The translations under genes were made by a program, and so were the position numbers. DNA of 5,941 nucleotides from Thermoleophilaceae bacterium. GTDB lineage: Bacteria; Actinomycetota; Thermoleophilia; Solirubrobacterales; Thermoleophilaceae. The stretch covers positions 1 to 5,941 of the forward strand of contig JACCTJ010000227.1 of assembly GCA_013812485.1 (NCBI GenBank), read 5' to 3'. Positions 1 to 5,597 of this stretch are shown piece after piece (within the stretch, counting starts at the first letter, position 1; each line of letters begins with the position of its first letter). Below the pieces are notes generated by a model. That model did no database searches. It was not told the origin of the DNA and was given only the letters and a program-made list of their open reading frames with translations.

Positions 1-315
1 CGCGCGATGCTCGGCGTCCTCGGTGATCGTCTGCGACTCGCGCTCAGCGTCGCTTAGCAGCGAGCGAGCTTCTTCGGCGGCCTCCGTGCGAATCTCGGCG
101 GCGCTCGTCTCGGCCGCTTCGAGGATCCGCGCCAGGCGCTCGTTCGCGGCCTGCGACAGCGTCTGCGGCCGGGCCGAAAGCTCCTCGACGCGATCCTGGA
201 GCCCCTCCACGGCCGCCGCTACCTCGCGCAGGTGAGCATCGACCGCGGCCGGCTCATAGCCCCGGCGCGCCGTCGAGAAGTCGCTCCGCTCGATGTCCCC
301 TCGCGTCAACTCCAT
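1..315 (-). CDS. DivIVA-domain coiled-coil protein (N-terminal part, runs off the left edge)
   Basis: The minus strand is open from an ATG at 315 to the window edge, 105 codons with no stop, so the C-terminus is missing. Residues about 7-31 read DIERSDFSTARRGYEPAAVD and then AHL, the N-terminal signature of DivIVA/Wag31-type domains (a Phe, then an R-G-Y turn, then a V-D-x-hydrophobic helix). From about residue 30 onward the protein is Ala/Glu/Arg-rich with heptad-like spacing (QDRVEELSA, NERLARILEAAE, AEEARSLLSDAERES), as in a long parallel coiled coil. Family knowledge: such proteins bind curved membrane at poles or septa, or act as small cytoplasmic scaffolds; many short paralogues have no known role. 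The start is supported by a purine-rich AAGGGG just upstream; an in-frame GTG directly precedes the ATG and is an alternative. It lies 71 bases downstream of uvrB on the same strand, so co-transcription is possible. The exact role cannot be told from the sequence. Confidence 0.85.
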   Translation of the reverse strand, partial: MELTRGDIERSDFSTARRGYEPAAVDAHLREVAAAVEGLQDRVEELSARPQTLSQAANERLARILEAAETSAAEIRTEAAEEARSLLSDAERESQTITEDAEHRA

Positions 316-317
316 CA

Positions 318-327
318 CTCCCCCCTT
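318..327 (-). promoter_or_regulatory. Ribosome binding site of the DivIVA-domain gene
   Basis: Read on the minus strand this is AAGGGGGGAG, ending two bases before the ATG at 315; its AAGGGG part is about six bases from the ATG. It is the clearest purine tract in the 71-base gap after uvrB and decides the start choice. Confidence 0.6.
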
Positions 328-386
328 TTCCCTGCTGAACGCCGATCTAGACCTCGGCCCGAAACTTGCGCTGGCTACGGCCCCCC

Positions 387-2399
387 TCAGGCCCCGGCCT
401 GCACCTCGTCCAACTCCCGCTTCAGGCCCTTGATCTCGTCGCGTAGCTTGGCCGCGTACTCGAAGCGGAGCTCGTCGGCCGCGGCGAGCATCTCCTCCTC
501 GAGCTCCACCAGCGTCGTGTTGATCTCCTCCGGCGACATCCGCGCGGCCTCCGCGGCGCGCTGGCGGGCCTTGCGACCCTCGCGGGCCGGCACCTTCGAC
601 TCGAGGGCCAGGAAGTCGCCGATGTCGGAGATCGCCTTGCGGACCGTCTCGGGAGTGATCCCGCGCTCTTCGTTGTAGGCGACCTGGATGGCGCGACGAC
701 GATCGGTCTCGTCGATGGCGCGGCGCATCGCCCGCGATTCCTTGTCGGCGTACATGAGCACCCGGCCGTGGATGTTGCGGGCGGCGCGGCCGATGGTCTG
801 GATCAGCGAGGTCTCGCCGCGGAGGAAGCCCTCCTTATCGGCGTCGACGATGGCCACGAGCGAGACCTCGGGCAGATCGAGGCCCTCGCGCAGGAGGTTG
901 ACCCCCACGAGTACGTCGAACTCGCCGAGCCGCAGCTGGCGGATGATCTGGATCCGCTCGAGCGTGTCGACCTCGGAGTGCAGATAGCGGACCTTGAAGC
1001 CGTACTCGAGCAGGTAGTCGGTCAGATCCTCGGCCATCTTCTTGGTCAGTGTGGTCACGAGCGCGCGCTCGCCGACCTCCGTGCGGCCGCGCAGCTCGTT
1101 CATGAGGTCGTCGATCTGGTTCTTTGTCGCGCGAACCTCGACCTCGGGATCCACTACGCCGGTGGGACGCACGATCTGCTCCAGCGTCCGCGAGGAGTGG
1201 TTGCGCTCGAACTCCCCGGGGGTGGCCGAGACGAAGACCGTCTGCGGCACGCGGGTCAGGAACTCGTCGAAGGTCTGCGGGCGGTTGTCCATCGCGCTCG
1301 GGAGGCGGAAGCCGTAGTCCACGAGGGTCTGCTTGCGCGAGCGGTCGCCCTCGAACATGCCTCCGATCTGGGGCACGGTCTGGTGCGACTCGTCGATGAA
1401 GCAGACGAAGTCATCGGGAAAGAAGTCGAGCAGGCAGAAGGGACGCGAGCCCGGCTCACGACCGTCGAGGATCCGCGAGTAGTTCTCGATCCCGTTGCAG
1501 TAGCCGAGCTCGCGCAGCATCTCCATGTCGAACTGGGTGCGCTGGCGCAGGCGGTGGGACTCGAGCAGCTTGCCCTGGGCCTCGAGCTCCTTGGTGCGCA
1601 GCTCGAGCTCGTCGCGGATCTCCCCGACCGCGCGGTCGACGGTCTCGCGGTCGGTGGCGTAGTGGGTGGCCGGCCACACCGTCGCGTGCTCGAGCTCGTC
1701 GTAGATCTCCCCGGTGAGGGGATCGAAGTGCTGGACCGACTCGACCTCGTCCCCGAAGAACGAGGCGCGGTAGGCCGACTCGGCGTAGGCCGGAAAGACC
1801 TCGAGCGTGTCGCCGCGCACGCGGAAGGTGCCGCGCCCGAGCGCCGTGTCGTTGCGCGAGTACTGCATGCCGACGAGCTTGCGCAGCGCGCCGTCGCGGT
1901 CGAGGTCCTCGCCGCGGGCGATGGTCAGGGTCTGGGCGTCGTACTTCTCGGGCGAGCCCATGCCGTAGATGCACGAGACGCTGGCCACGACGACGACGTC
2001 GCGGCGGGCGAACAGGGCGCTCGTGGCTGCGTGGCGGAGGCGGTCGATCTCCTCGTTGATCGAGGAGTCCTTCTCGATGTAGAGGTCCTGGTGGGGGACG
2101 TAGGCCTCGGGCTGGAAGTAGTCGTAGTAGGAGACGAAGTACTCGACCGCGTTGTCGGGCAGGAACTCGCGAAACTCGTTGCAGAGCTGCGCCGCGAGCG
2201 TCTTGTTGTGGGCGATGACCAGCGCGGGCCGCTGGATCTTCTCCATGGCGAAGGCCATGGTCGCGGTCTTCCCCGAGCCGGTGACCCCGAGCAGGGTCTG
2301 GAAGCGCTCGTCCGCGCGGATGCCCTCGGCGATGCCGTCGCGGGCATTGGGTTGGTCGGCTACCGCCGTGTAGGCGGGGTTGACGCGGAACTCGGGCAC
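387..2399 (-). CDS. uvrB: UvrABC system protein B (excinuclease subunit UvrB)
   Basis: UvrB is the damage-verifying helicase-like subunit of nucleotide excision repair: loaded on DNA by UvrA, it opens the strands around a lesion and recruits UvrC for incision. With the GTG start at 2399 the protein is 670 residues, the usual family length. Visible motifs in order: Walker A GVTGSGKT at residues 38-45; HNKTLAAQL at about 64-72; the aromatic beta-hairpin region [20 protein letters not shown] at about 91-110, which inserts between DNA strands; [12 protein letters not shown]; the Walker B-like DESH box at 336-339 followed by [21 protein letters not shown]; the late helicase motifs [13 protein letters not shown] and QTIGRAARN; and a C-terminal UVR domain (about residues 625-667) that contacts UvrC. 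The reading frame extends 80 codons upstream of 2399, but that part is low-complexity, overlaps the divergent gene and has no UvrB similarity; family proteins begin near PEFRVNPAY. No Shine-Dalgarno sequence precedes the GTG; a TAGTTT -10 box eight bases upstream suggests a leaderless mRNA. No actinobacterial-type LexA box was seen upstream. Confidence 0.98.
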   Translation of the reverse strand: MPEFRVNPAYTAVADQPNARDGIAEGIRADERFQTLLGVTGSGKTATMAFAMEKIQRPALVIAHNKTLAAQLCNEFREFLPDNAVEYFVSYYDYFQPEAYVPHQDLYIEKDSSINEEIDRLRHAATSALFARRDVVVVASVSCIYGMGSPEKYDAQTLTIARGEDLDRDGALRKLVGMQYSRNDTALGRGTFRVRGDTLEVFPAYAESAYRASFFGDEVESVQHFDPLTGEIYDELEHATVWPATHYATDRETVDRAVGEIRDELELRTKELEAQGKLLESHRLRQRTQFDMEMLRELGYCNGIENYSRILDGREPGSRPFCLLDFFPDDFVCFIDESHQTVPQIGGMFEGDRSRKQTLVDYGFRLPSAMDNRPQTFDEFLTRVPQTVFVSATPGEFERNHSSRTLEQIVRPTGVVDPEVEVRATKNQIDDLMNELRGRTEVGERALVTTLTKKMAEDLTDYLLEYGFKVRYLHSEVDTLERIQIIRQLRLGEFDVLVGVNLLREGLDLPEVSLVAIVDADKEGFLRGETSLIQTIGRAARNIHGRVLMYADKESRAMRRAIDETDRRRAIQVAYNEERGITPETVRKAISDIGDFLALESKVPAREGRKARQRAAEAARMSPEEINTTLVELEEEMLAAADELRFEYAAKLRDEIKGLKRELDEVQAGA

Positions 2400-2407
2400 C
2401 TGGACCG

Positions 2408-2413
2408 AAACTA
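2408..2413 (-). promoter_or_regulatory. Probable -10 box of uvrB (leaderless start)
   Basis: On the minus strand the hexamer is TAGTTT, fitting the actinobacterial TANNNT -10 consensus. Eight bases separate it from the GTG at 2399, so transcription starting at the usual distance would begin at or next to the start codon. No convincing -35 hexamer is seen; the expected position lies in the GC-rich inverted repeat. Confidence 0.5.
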
Positions 2414-2431
2414 GCAGTCGGGGCGGCGCGC

Positions 2432-2454
2432 ACCGGGGGGCCCGGGCCCCCGGT
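2432..2454. repeat. GC-rich inverted repeat between the two divergent promoters
   Basis: The arms ACCGGGGG (2432-2439) and CCCCCGGT (2447-2454) are perfect 8-base complements flanking a 7-base centre, GCCCGGG, which is itself mostly self-complementary. The element sits between the -10 boxes of uvrB and the epimerase gene, covering the expected -35 region of both. It could be an operator for a dimeric regulator or could melt into a hairpin; the sequence does not show which. It is followed directly by the overlapping palindrome GTCTAGAC (2453-2460). Confidence 0.55.
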
Positions 2455-2455
2455 C

Positions 2456-2461
2456 TAGACT
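2456..2461 (+). promoter_or_regulatory. Probable -10 box of the epimerase-family gene (leaderless start)
   Basis: The hexamer TAGACT fits TANNNT and is separated by seven bases from the GTG at 2469. This spacing places the transcription start on or beside the start codon, as in leaderless mRNAs, and it supports choosing this GTG in the absence of any Shine-Dalgarno sequence. Confidence 0.5.
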
Positions 2462-2468
2462 GCCGGCC

Positions 2469-3049
2469 GTGGCTGCCGCCGAGCCCGCCCACGCGCTGAG
2501 CGCGCCCGCCGACGAGACCGAGCTGGAGGTGCGACCGCACGCACCCCGGGACGCCCCGACCGTGTACGCCGGCAGGGAGCGCGGCGAGCCGGCGATCGAG
2601 GGCGTCGAGCACGTGCGCCTCTCCCCTCACGTCGATCATCGCGGCTCACTGACCGAGGTGGTGAACGTCACGCACCCCTTCTGGCAAGAGCCTGTCGTCC
2701 ACGCCTATCGGATCTCCATCCGTCCGGGGAGGATCAAGGGCTGGGGGATGCACAAGCTTCAGGCCGACCGCTACCTCGTGGAGAGCGGTACGGTCCGAAT
2801 CGTCCTCTACGACGGGCGCGTCGACTCGCCGACCTTCGAGCGCTACGAGGTACACAGCTTCGACGACATCACCGCTGGCCTTTTGAGGATCCCCCCGGCG
2901 TGTGGCACGCGGACCAGAACACCGGCGAGACCGACGTGTTCATCCTCAACTTCCCAACCCGGGCCTTCGATCCCGCGCATCCCGACAAGTACCGCATCGA
3001 TCCGCACTCGGGCGAGATCCCCTTCGACTGGACCCTTCGCGACGGCTGA
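2469..3049 (+). CDS. dTDP-4-dehydrorhamnose 3,5-epimerase-family cupin protein, frameshifted
   Basis: This is a cupin-fold sugar epimerase of the RmlC/RfbC family, whose members epimerise C3 and C5 of dTDP-4-keto-6-deoxyglucose on the way to deoxysugars for surface polysaccharides. Visible features: DHRG at residues 56-59 followed by SLTEVVN; the core [12 protein letters not shown] with the family His at residue 95; a second cupin stretch [11 protein letters not shown]; then [17 protein letters not shown] and the end [17 protein letters not shown]. The frame breaks at a run of six C (2891-2896): up to there frame 2469 is coding, afterwards the conserved GVWHADQN continues from 2897 in another frame to the TGA at 3047. 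One extra C would restore a protein of about 193 residues. Without it the plus-strand frame ends at 3068 with an unrelated Arg/Thr/Ser-rich tail. The first roughly 45 residues are not conserved family sequence, so a later start is possible, though the -10 spacing supports GTG 2469. It is not necessarily true RmlC: the wider family includes related deoxysugar epimerases. Confidence 0.85.
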
Positions 3050-3081
3050 GACGGCCTCCTACGAGTGATCGACTCCGGGAT

Positions 3082-3098
3082 GCCGGCGGTCAGCCGGC
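3082..3098. terminator. Hairpin between convergent genes, candidate bidirectional terminator
   Basis: GCCGGC (3082-3087) and GCCGGC (3093-3098) form a perfect 6-bp stem with the 5-base loop GGTCA, in the gap between the epimerase stop (3049) and the glycosyltransferase stop (3112). The position fits a shared terminator. Neither side has a T-tract, so it is not a classical intrinsic terminator, and GC-rich DNA yields such stems by chance. Confidence 0.35.
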
Positions 3099-3111
3099 TG
3101 GCACGCCGAGC

Positions 3112-4167
3112 TCACCGCTGAGGCCGGGCGTCGCTCGTCTCCGGTTCACCGGTGCCGTCCGACGTTCGGGCCGCCGCCTCGCCGCGCAAGCCCGCCGCGG
3201 GGCCTCGAGACCCTCGCCGCAGAAACCAGGCGAGCCGGCTCGCCGCGCGCGCCGCGCGGTAGGCCCTTCCTCGCTTGATCTCTCGCAGCCCGAGACGAAG
3301 CCCGCGTCCCTCGAGCCGGAGCCCCTCGATCGTGCGCTCCTGCTGGCGAACGGTCTTCTCCGCGGACCGGCGGAGGTCGGCCTCATCGGCCAGCTGGTGT
3401 GCCTGAACGTGCACCTCGTCCGCCAGCAGGTCGAGCTCCGTCTGCGCTCGCCAGGCCGGATTGTTCGCCTTGGCCGCATACTCCTCCAGCTCCTCGCCGC
3501 GCTCACTCAAGGTCCACCCGCGGCGCTCGGGCGCCGGAAAGTTGAGTACGGAGGGTCGCTTGGCGCTGTGGGCGCGGCAGGTGGGATCCTCCAGAAGCTG
3601 CTGCCACATGTAGAGGTCCGTCGGGGTGCCCTCGGGTGTCGTGCGCCAGCCGAAAGGAAGGCGCCGATAGAACGCGAGCGTGTGTGCGCCCCCGGACAGC
3701 GGCACGCGGTTTCGCCCCGACAGGAGCATTTCGCGGTCGCGAGGAGAGCCCAGATCGGCGAGCAGCAGATCGGCCTCGCCGCGGGCGCGGAACCGCATCG
3801 TCGGAGAGCTCGCGAAGTCTGCCTCGCTGAGCAGCTCGAGCATCGACTCGACGTGGCTCGGCATCCAGAGGTCGTCGTCCGAGAGGTAGCAGACGATCTC
3901 ACCCCTGGCGTCGGCCAGGGCAGCGTGGCGATGGACTTCACCGTGCCGGGGACCCTTGGGGTTATCGAAGAAGCGAACCCGCTCGTGTTCACCCAGTTCG
4001 GTGGCGGCCTCACGAGTCTCCGGAGAGGCGCCATCGCCGACGATGAGGACCTCGATCTCCTCCACGGTCTGGCTCAGCGCGCTGCGCACCGCGTGCCGGA
4101 TGAGCCGACCGTGGTCGTGGGTCGGGATCAGTACCGTCGCGCGCGGACCTCCGATCTGCGGACGCAT
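3112..4167 (-). CDS. Glycosyltransferase family 2 protein with C-terminal coiled-coil/basic tail
   Basis: A GT-A fold glycosyltransferase, 351 residues from the ATG at 4167. The N-terminus has the family opening TVLIPTHDHGRLIRHAVRSA (residues 11-30), then EVLIVGDGAS (39-48), the nucleotide-sugar binding stretch, and YLSDDDLW with the DXD-type metal-binding acidic triad at 97-99. By family knowledge it transfers a sugar from a nucleotide donor to a glycan, lipid or protein acceptor at the cytoplasmic membrane; donor and acceptor cannot be told. After the catalytic domain (about residues 1-220) comes a Glu/Ala/Leu-rich segment that looks coiled-coil (RGEELEEYAAKA, DLRRSAEKTVRQQERTIEGL), then a basic, hydrophobic-flanked tail (RAARAASRLAWFLRRGSRG), possibly a membrane-surface contact. 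The reading frame is open upstream to 4299, but that part overlaps the neighbour and is not family sequence. No Shine-Dalgarno sequence precedes the ATG; the upstream LLM gene ends 22 bases before it, so coupled translation is possible. Confidence 0.9.
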   Translation of the reverse strand: MRPQIGGPRATVLIPTHDHGRLIRHAVRSALSQTVEEIEVLIVGDGASPETREAATELGEHERVRFFDNPKGPRHGEVHRHAALADARGEIVCYLSDDDLWMPSHVESMLELLSEADFASSPTMRFRARGEADLLLADLGSPRDREMLLSGRNRVPLSGGAHTLAFYRRLPFGWRTTPEGTPTDLYMWQQLLEDPTCRAHSAKRPSVLNFPAPERRGWTLSERGEELEEYAAKANNPAWRAQTELDLLADEVHVQAHQLADEADLRRSAEKTVRQQERTIEGLRLEGRGLRLGLREIKRGRAYRAARAASRLAWFLRRGSRGPAAGLRGEAAARTSDGTGEPETSDARPQR

Positions 4168-4189
4168 CCGGGCTGGACCGGCGTGGCCG

Positions 4190-5063
4190 CTACAGCCGGT
4201 CGCCCACCGCTCCCGCGAGCGCCTCGACCTGCTCCGGGTCTGTCGAGCACGGAAAGTAGACCAGCTCGTCGGCGCCCGCGTCCTCGAACGCTTGGGCATA
4301 TCCCGCCACGGTTTCCTCGTCGACCGCCACGCTGTCGGCGATCATGTTCGCGACGTCGTCGCCCATCGCGCCGTAGTACGTGAGGATGTAGTCGTGCGCG
4401 GTCTCCTTGGCGTTCGGCCCGAGGGAGAAGTAGGTCAGCACCGACGCCTTCGCCCGTCCGTCGCGGCCCGCCTCCGACCGCGGAGTCGAGCGCCTCACGG
4501 CCCTCGCGCATCTGGTCGGGCGTGCCGCCCCCCATGGTCCAGCCGCTGCCGTACCGGGCGGCACGGCGGTAGGCGGCCTTGATAGCGCCCCCGATCATGA
4601 CCTCCGGCCCGCCCGCGCGCGCGGTCTCGGGCCCTACGCCACCGAGCCCATTGACGGATTCTCCCGCCCACAGGCGCGTCATCTCCGCGAGCTGCTCGTC
4701 GAGGATGCGCCCGCGCGCGGCGAAGTCGACGCCGCTGACCTTGTAGTCGTCGTCGCGGACGCCCGGCGCGAGCCCCAGCACGAGGCGCCCGCCGGAGATG
4801 TTGTCGAGGCTGGCCGCCTGCTTGGCCAGCACTGGCGTGTTGTTGCGCAGCGGGGAGATGAGGATGTCGGTCATGAGGCGGATCCGCTCGGTCACGGCCG
4901 CCGCCGCGGCTAGCACGATCAGCGACTCGTAGTTCGGAAACAGGACGCGGTCGATCGTGCCAAGGGTCGAGAAGCCGCGCTCCTCGGCGCTCCTGGCCCA
5001 ATCCATGACGAGCCGCCCGTCGAGCCCGGGTACTGCGTTGGGAAGACCGATTCCTACATCCAT
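4190..5063 (-). CDS. LLM-class (luciferase-like) flavin/F420-dependent oxidoreductase, frameshifted
   Basis: A luciferase-like TIM-barrel oxidoreductase; in actinobacteria many of this family use coenzyme F420, others FMN, and the substrate cannot be told here. Starting at ATG 5063 the protein opens MDVGIGLPNAVPG, continues with WARSAEERGFSTLGTIDRV and ERIRLMTDILISPLRNNTPV, then LAKQAASLDNISGGRLVLGL, the hallmark family stretch, and later GWTMGGGTPDQMREGREALD. After residue about 195 the frame is lost: in this frame the sequence becomes Arg/Gly-rich and runs to 4128, whereas the conserved C-terminus (KASVLTYFSLG, HDYILTYYGAMGDDVANMIA, GADELVYFPCSTDPEQVEAL) lies in another minus-strand frame ending at the TAG at 4190. 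One surplus base, most simply a G near 4478 (possible range 4463-4482), explains this; removing it gives about 290 residues, normal for the shorter members. A good Shine-Dalgarno sequence supports the start. It is divergent from the PPOX gene and directly upstream of the glycosyltransferase. Confidence 0.9.
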
Positions 5064-5070
5064 TGCAGCG

Positions 5071-5079
5071 CTCTCTCCT
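5071..5079 (-). promoter_or_regulatory. Ribosome binding site of the LLM oxidoreductase gene
   Basis: On the minus strand AGGAGAGAG lies seven bases before the ATG at 5063. It is the best Shine-Dalgarno match in the window and fixes this start. It contrasts with uvrB and the epimerase gene, which have none. Confidence 0.75.
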
Positions 5080-5094
5080 GTTTGAGGGGGCGCC

Positions 5095-5100
5095 TATCCT
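5095..5100 (+). promoter_or_regulatory. Probable -10 box of the PPOX-family gene
   Basis: TATCCT fits TANNNT and ends nine bases before the ATG at 5110, so the 5' untranslated region would be absent or only a few bases long. No -35 hexamer at standard spacing and no strong Shine-Dalgarno sequence are seen. Confidence 0.4.
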
Positions 5101-5109
5101 CGCAGAGCT

Positions 5110-5546
5110 ATGGCGGCAGACCTGCGCGAGTTGCCGGGCTGGGCGCGCGATCTGCTCGCGCACGCTCCGGTCGGCCACCTCTCCTACCTCGACGATCAGG
5201 ACCGCCCCCGTGTGCTCCCGGTCACCTTCGCCGTCGCCGGCGAGGAGCTGTGGACCGCGATCGACCAGAAGCCCAAGCGCAAGCCGCCCGATCAGGTCGC
5301 GCGAGTGCGCTATCTGCGCCGCCGCCCTCGGGCCGCGCTCTGCGCAGACCACTACGAGGACGATTGGACACGCCTCGCGTGGGTTCAGGTGATGGCGTCG
5401 GTGGATTCGTCGAGGCGGGGACGGTGCAGTCCGCGCTCACGGGGCTGCAGGCCAAGTACCCCCACTACGTCAACGACCCGCCGGACGGGCCGTTCCTACG
5501 GCTGCGCCCCGAACGGGTCCTCTGCTGGCGCGCCTCGGAGGACTGA
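5110..5546 (+). CDS. PPOX-class probable F420-dependent enzyme, Rv0121-type, frameshifted
   Basis: A split-barrel flavin/deazaflavin-binding protein of the pyridoxamine-phosphate-oxidase-like superfamily. The pattern matches the Rv0121-type group of probable F420-dependent enzymes: GHLSYLDDQDRPRVLPVTFA near residues 18-40, then LWTAIDQKPKRK, RVRYLRRRPRAALCADHYED and DWTRLAWVQV (ending at about residue 94). The substrate is unknown for this group. After WVQV the ATG 5110 frame turns into a Ser/Arg-rich tail ending at 5565, while the family-like C-terminus (ALTGLQAKYPHYVNDPPDGP, then FLRLRPERVLCW) continues in another plus-strand frame to the TGA at 5544. One missing base between about 5392 and 5406 explains this; a loss next to ATGG (5392-5395) gives WVQV-x-GVGGFVEAG, which fits the family spacing best. 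The repaired protein has about 145 residues, normal for the family. It is divergent from the LLM gene, so two likely F420/flavin enzymes share the 46-base gap. Confidence 0.88.
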
Positions 5547-5597
5547 GCCGGACCACCGCTCCTGATGGCGTTTCCAGGCTGAGGCCGAGCCGGTCGC

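Noticed and set aside
316..386. A -10 box for the DivIVA-domain gene (TAGATC on the minus strand near 345-350)
   Set aside because: The last base does not fit TANNNT and no -35 box is present; read-through from uvrB explains expression as well.
768..2414. A 548-codon open frame on the plus strand covering most of uvrB
   Set aside because: It is exactly antisense to conserved UvrB sequence, rich in Val/Leu/Glu/Ala as expected from the complement of GC-rich coding DNA, and has no recognisable domain. Long antisense frames are common at this base composition.
1456..2433. A 325-codon minus-strand frame overlapping uvrB
   Set aside because: It is Arg/Pro/Gly-rich out-of-frame translation of uvrB with no conserved motif; the uvrB frame over the same bases is fully conserved.
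2400..2468. A LexA/SOS box controlling uvrB
   Set aside because: No TCGAAC-N4-GTTCGA-like element or close variant is present between the divergent genes.
2889..2899. Programmed ribosomal frameshifting at the C6 run
   Set aside because: The fused product would be a normal single-domain epimerase with no regulatory logic, and two neighbouring genes have similar indels without slippery sites, so an error or mutation is more likely.
2902..4383. A 493-codon open frame on the plus strand over the glycosyltransferase
   Set aside because: It is antisense to the GT2 gene, with Pro/Arg-rich ends and no domain; the minus strand carries the GT-A motifs in order.
5547..5597. A possible terminator between the convergent PPOX and SDR genes
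   Set aside because: Only a short GGCT/AGCC pairing and a repeated GAGCCGG were seen; no stable stem and no T-tract, so it is not supported.
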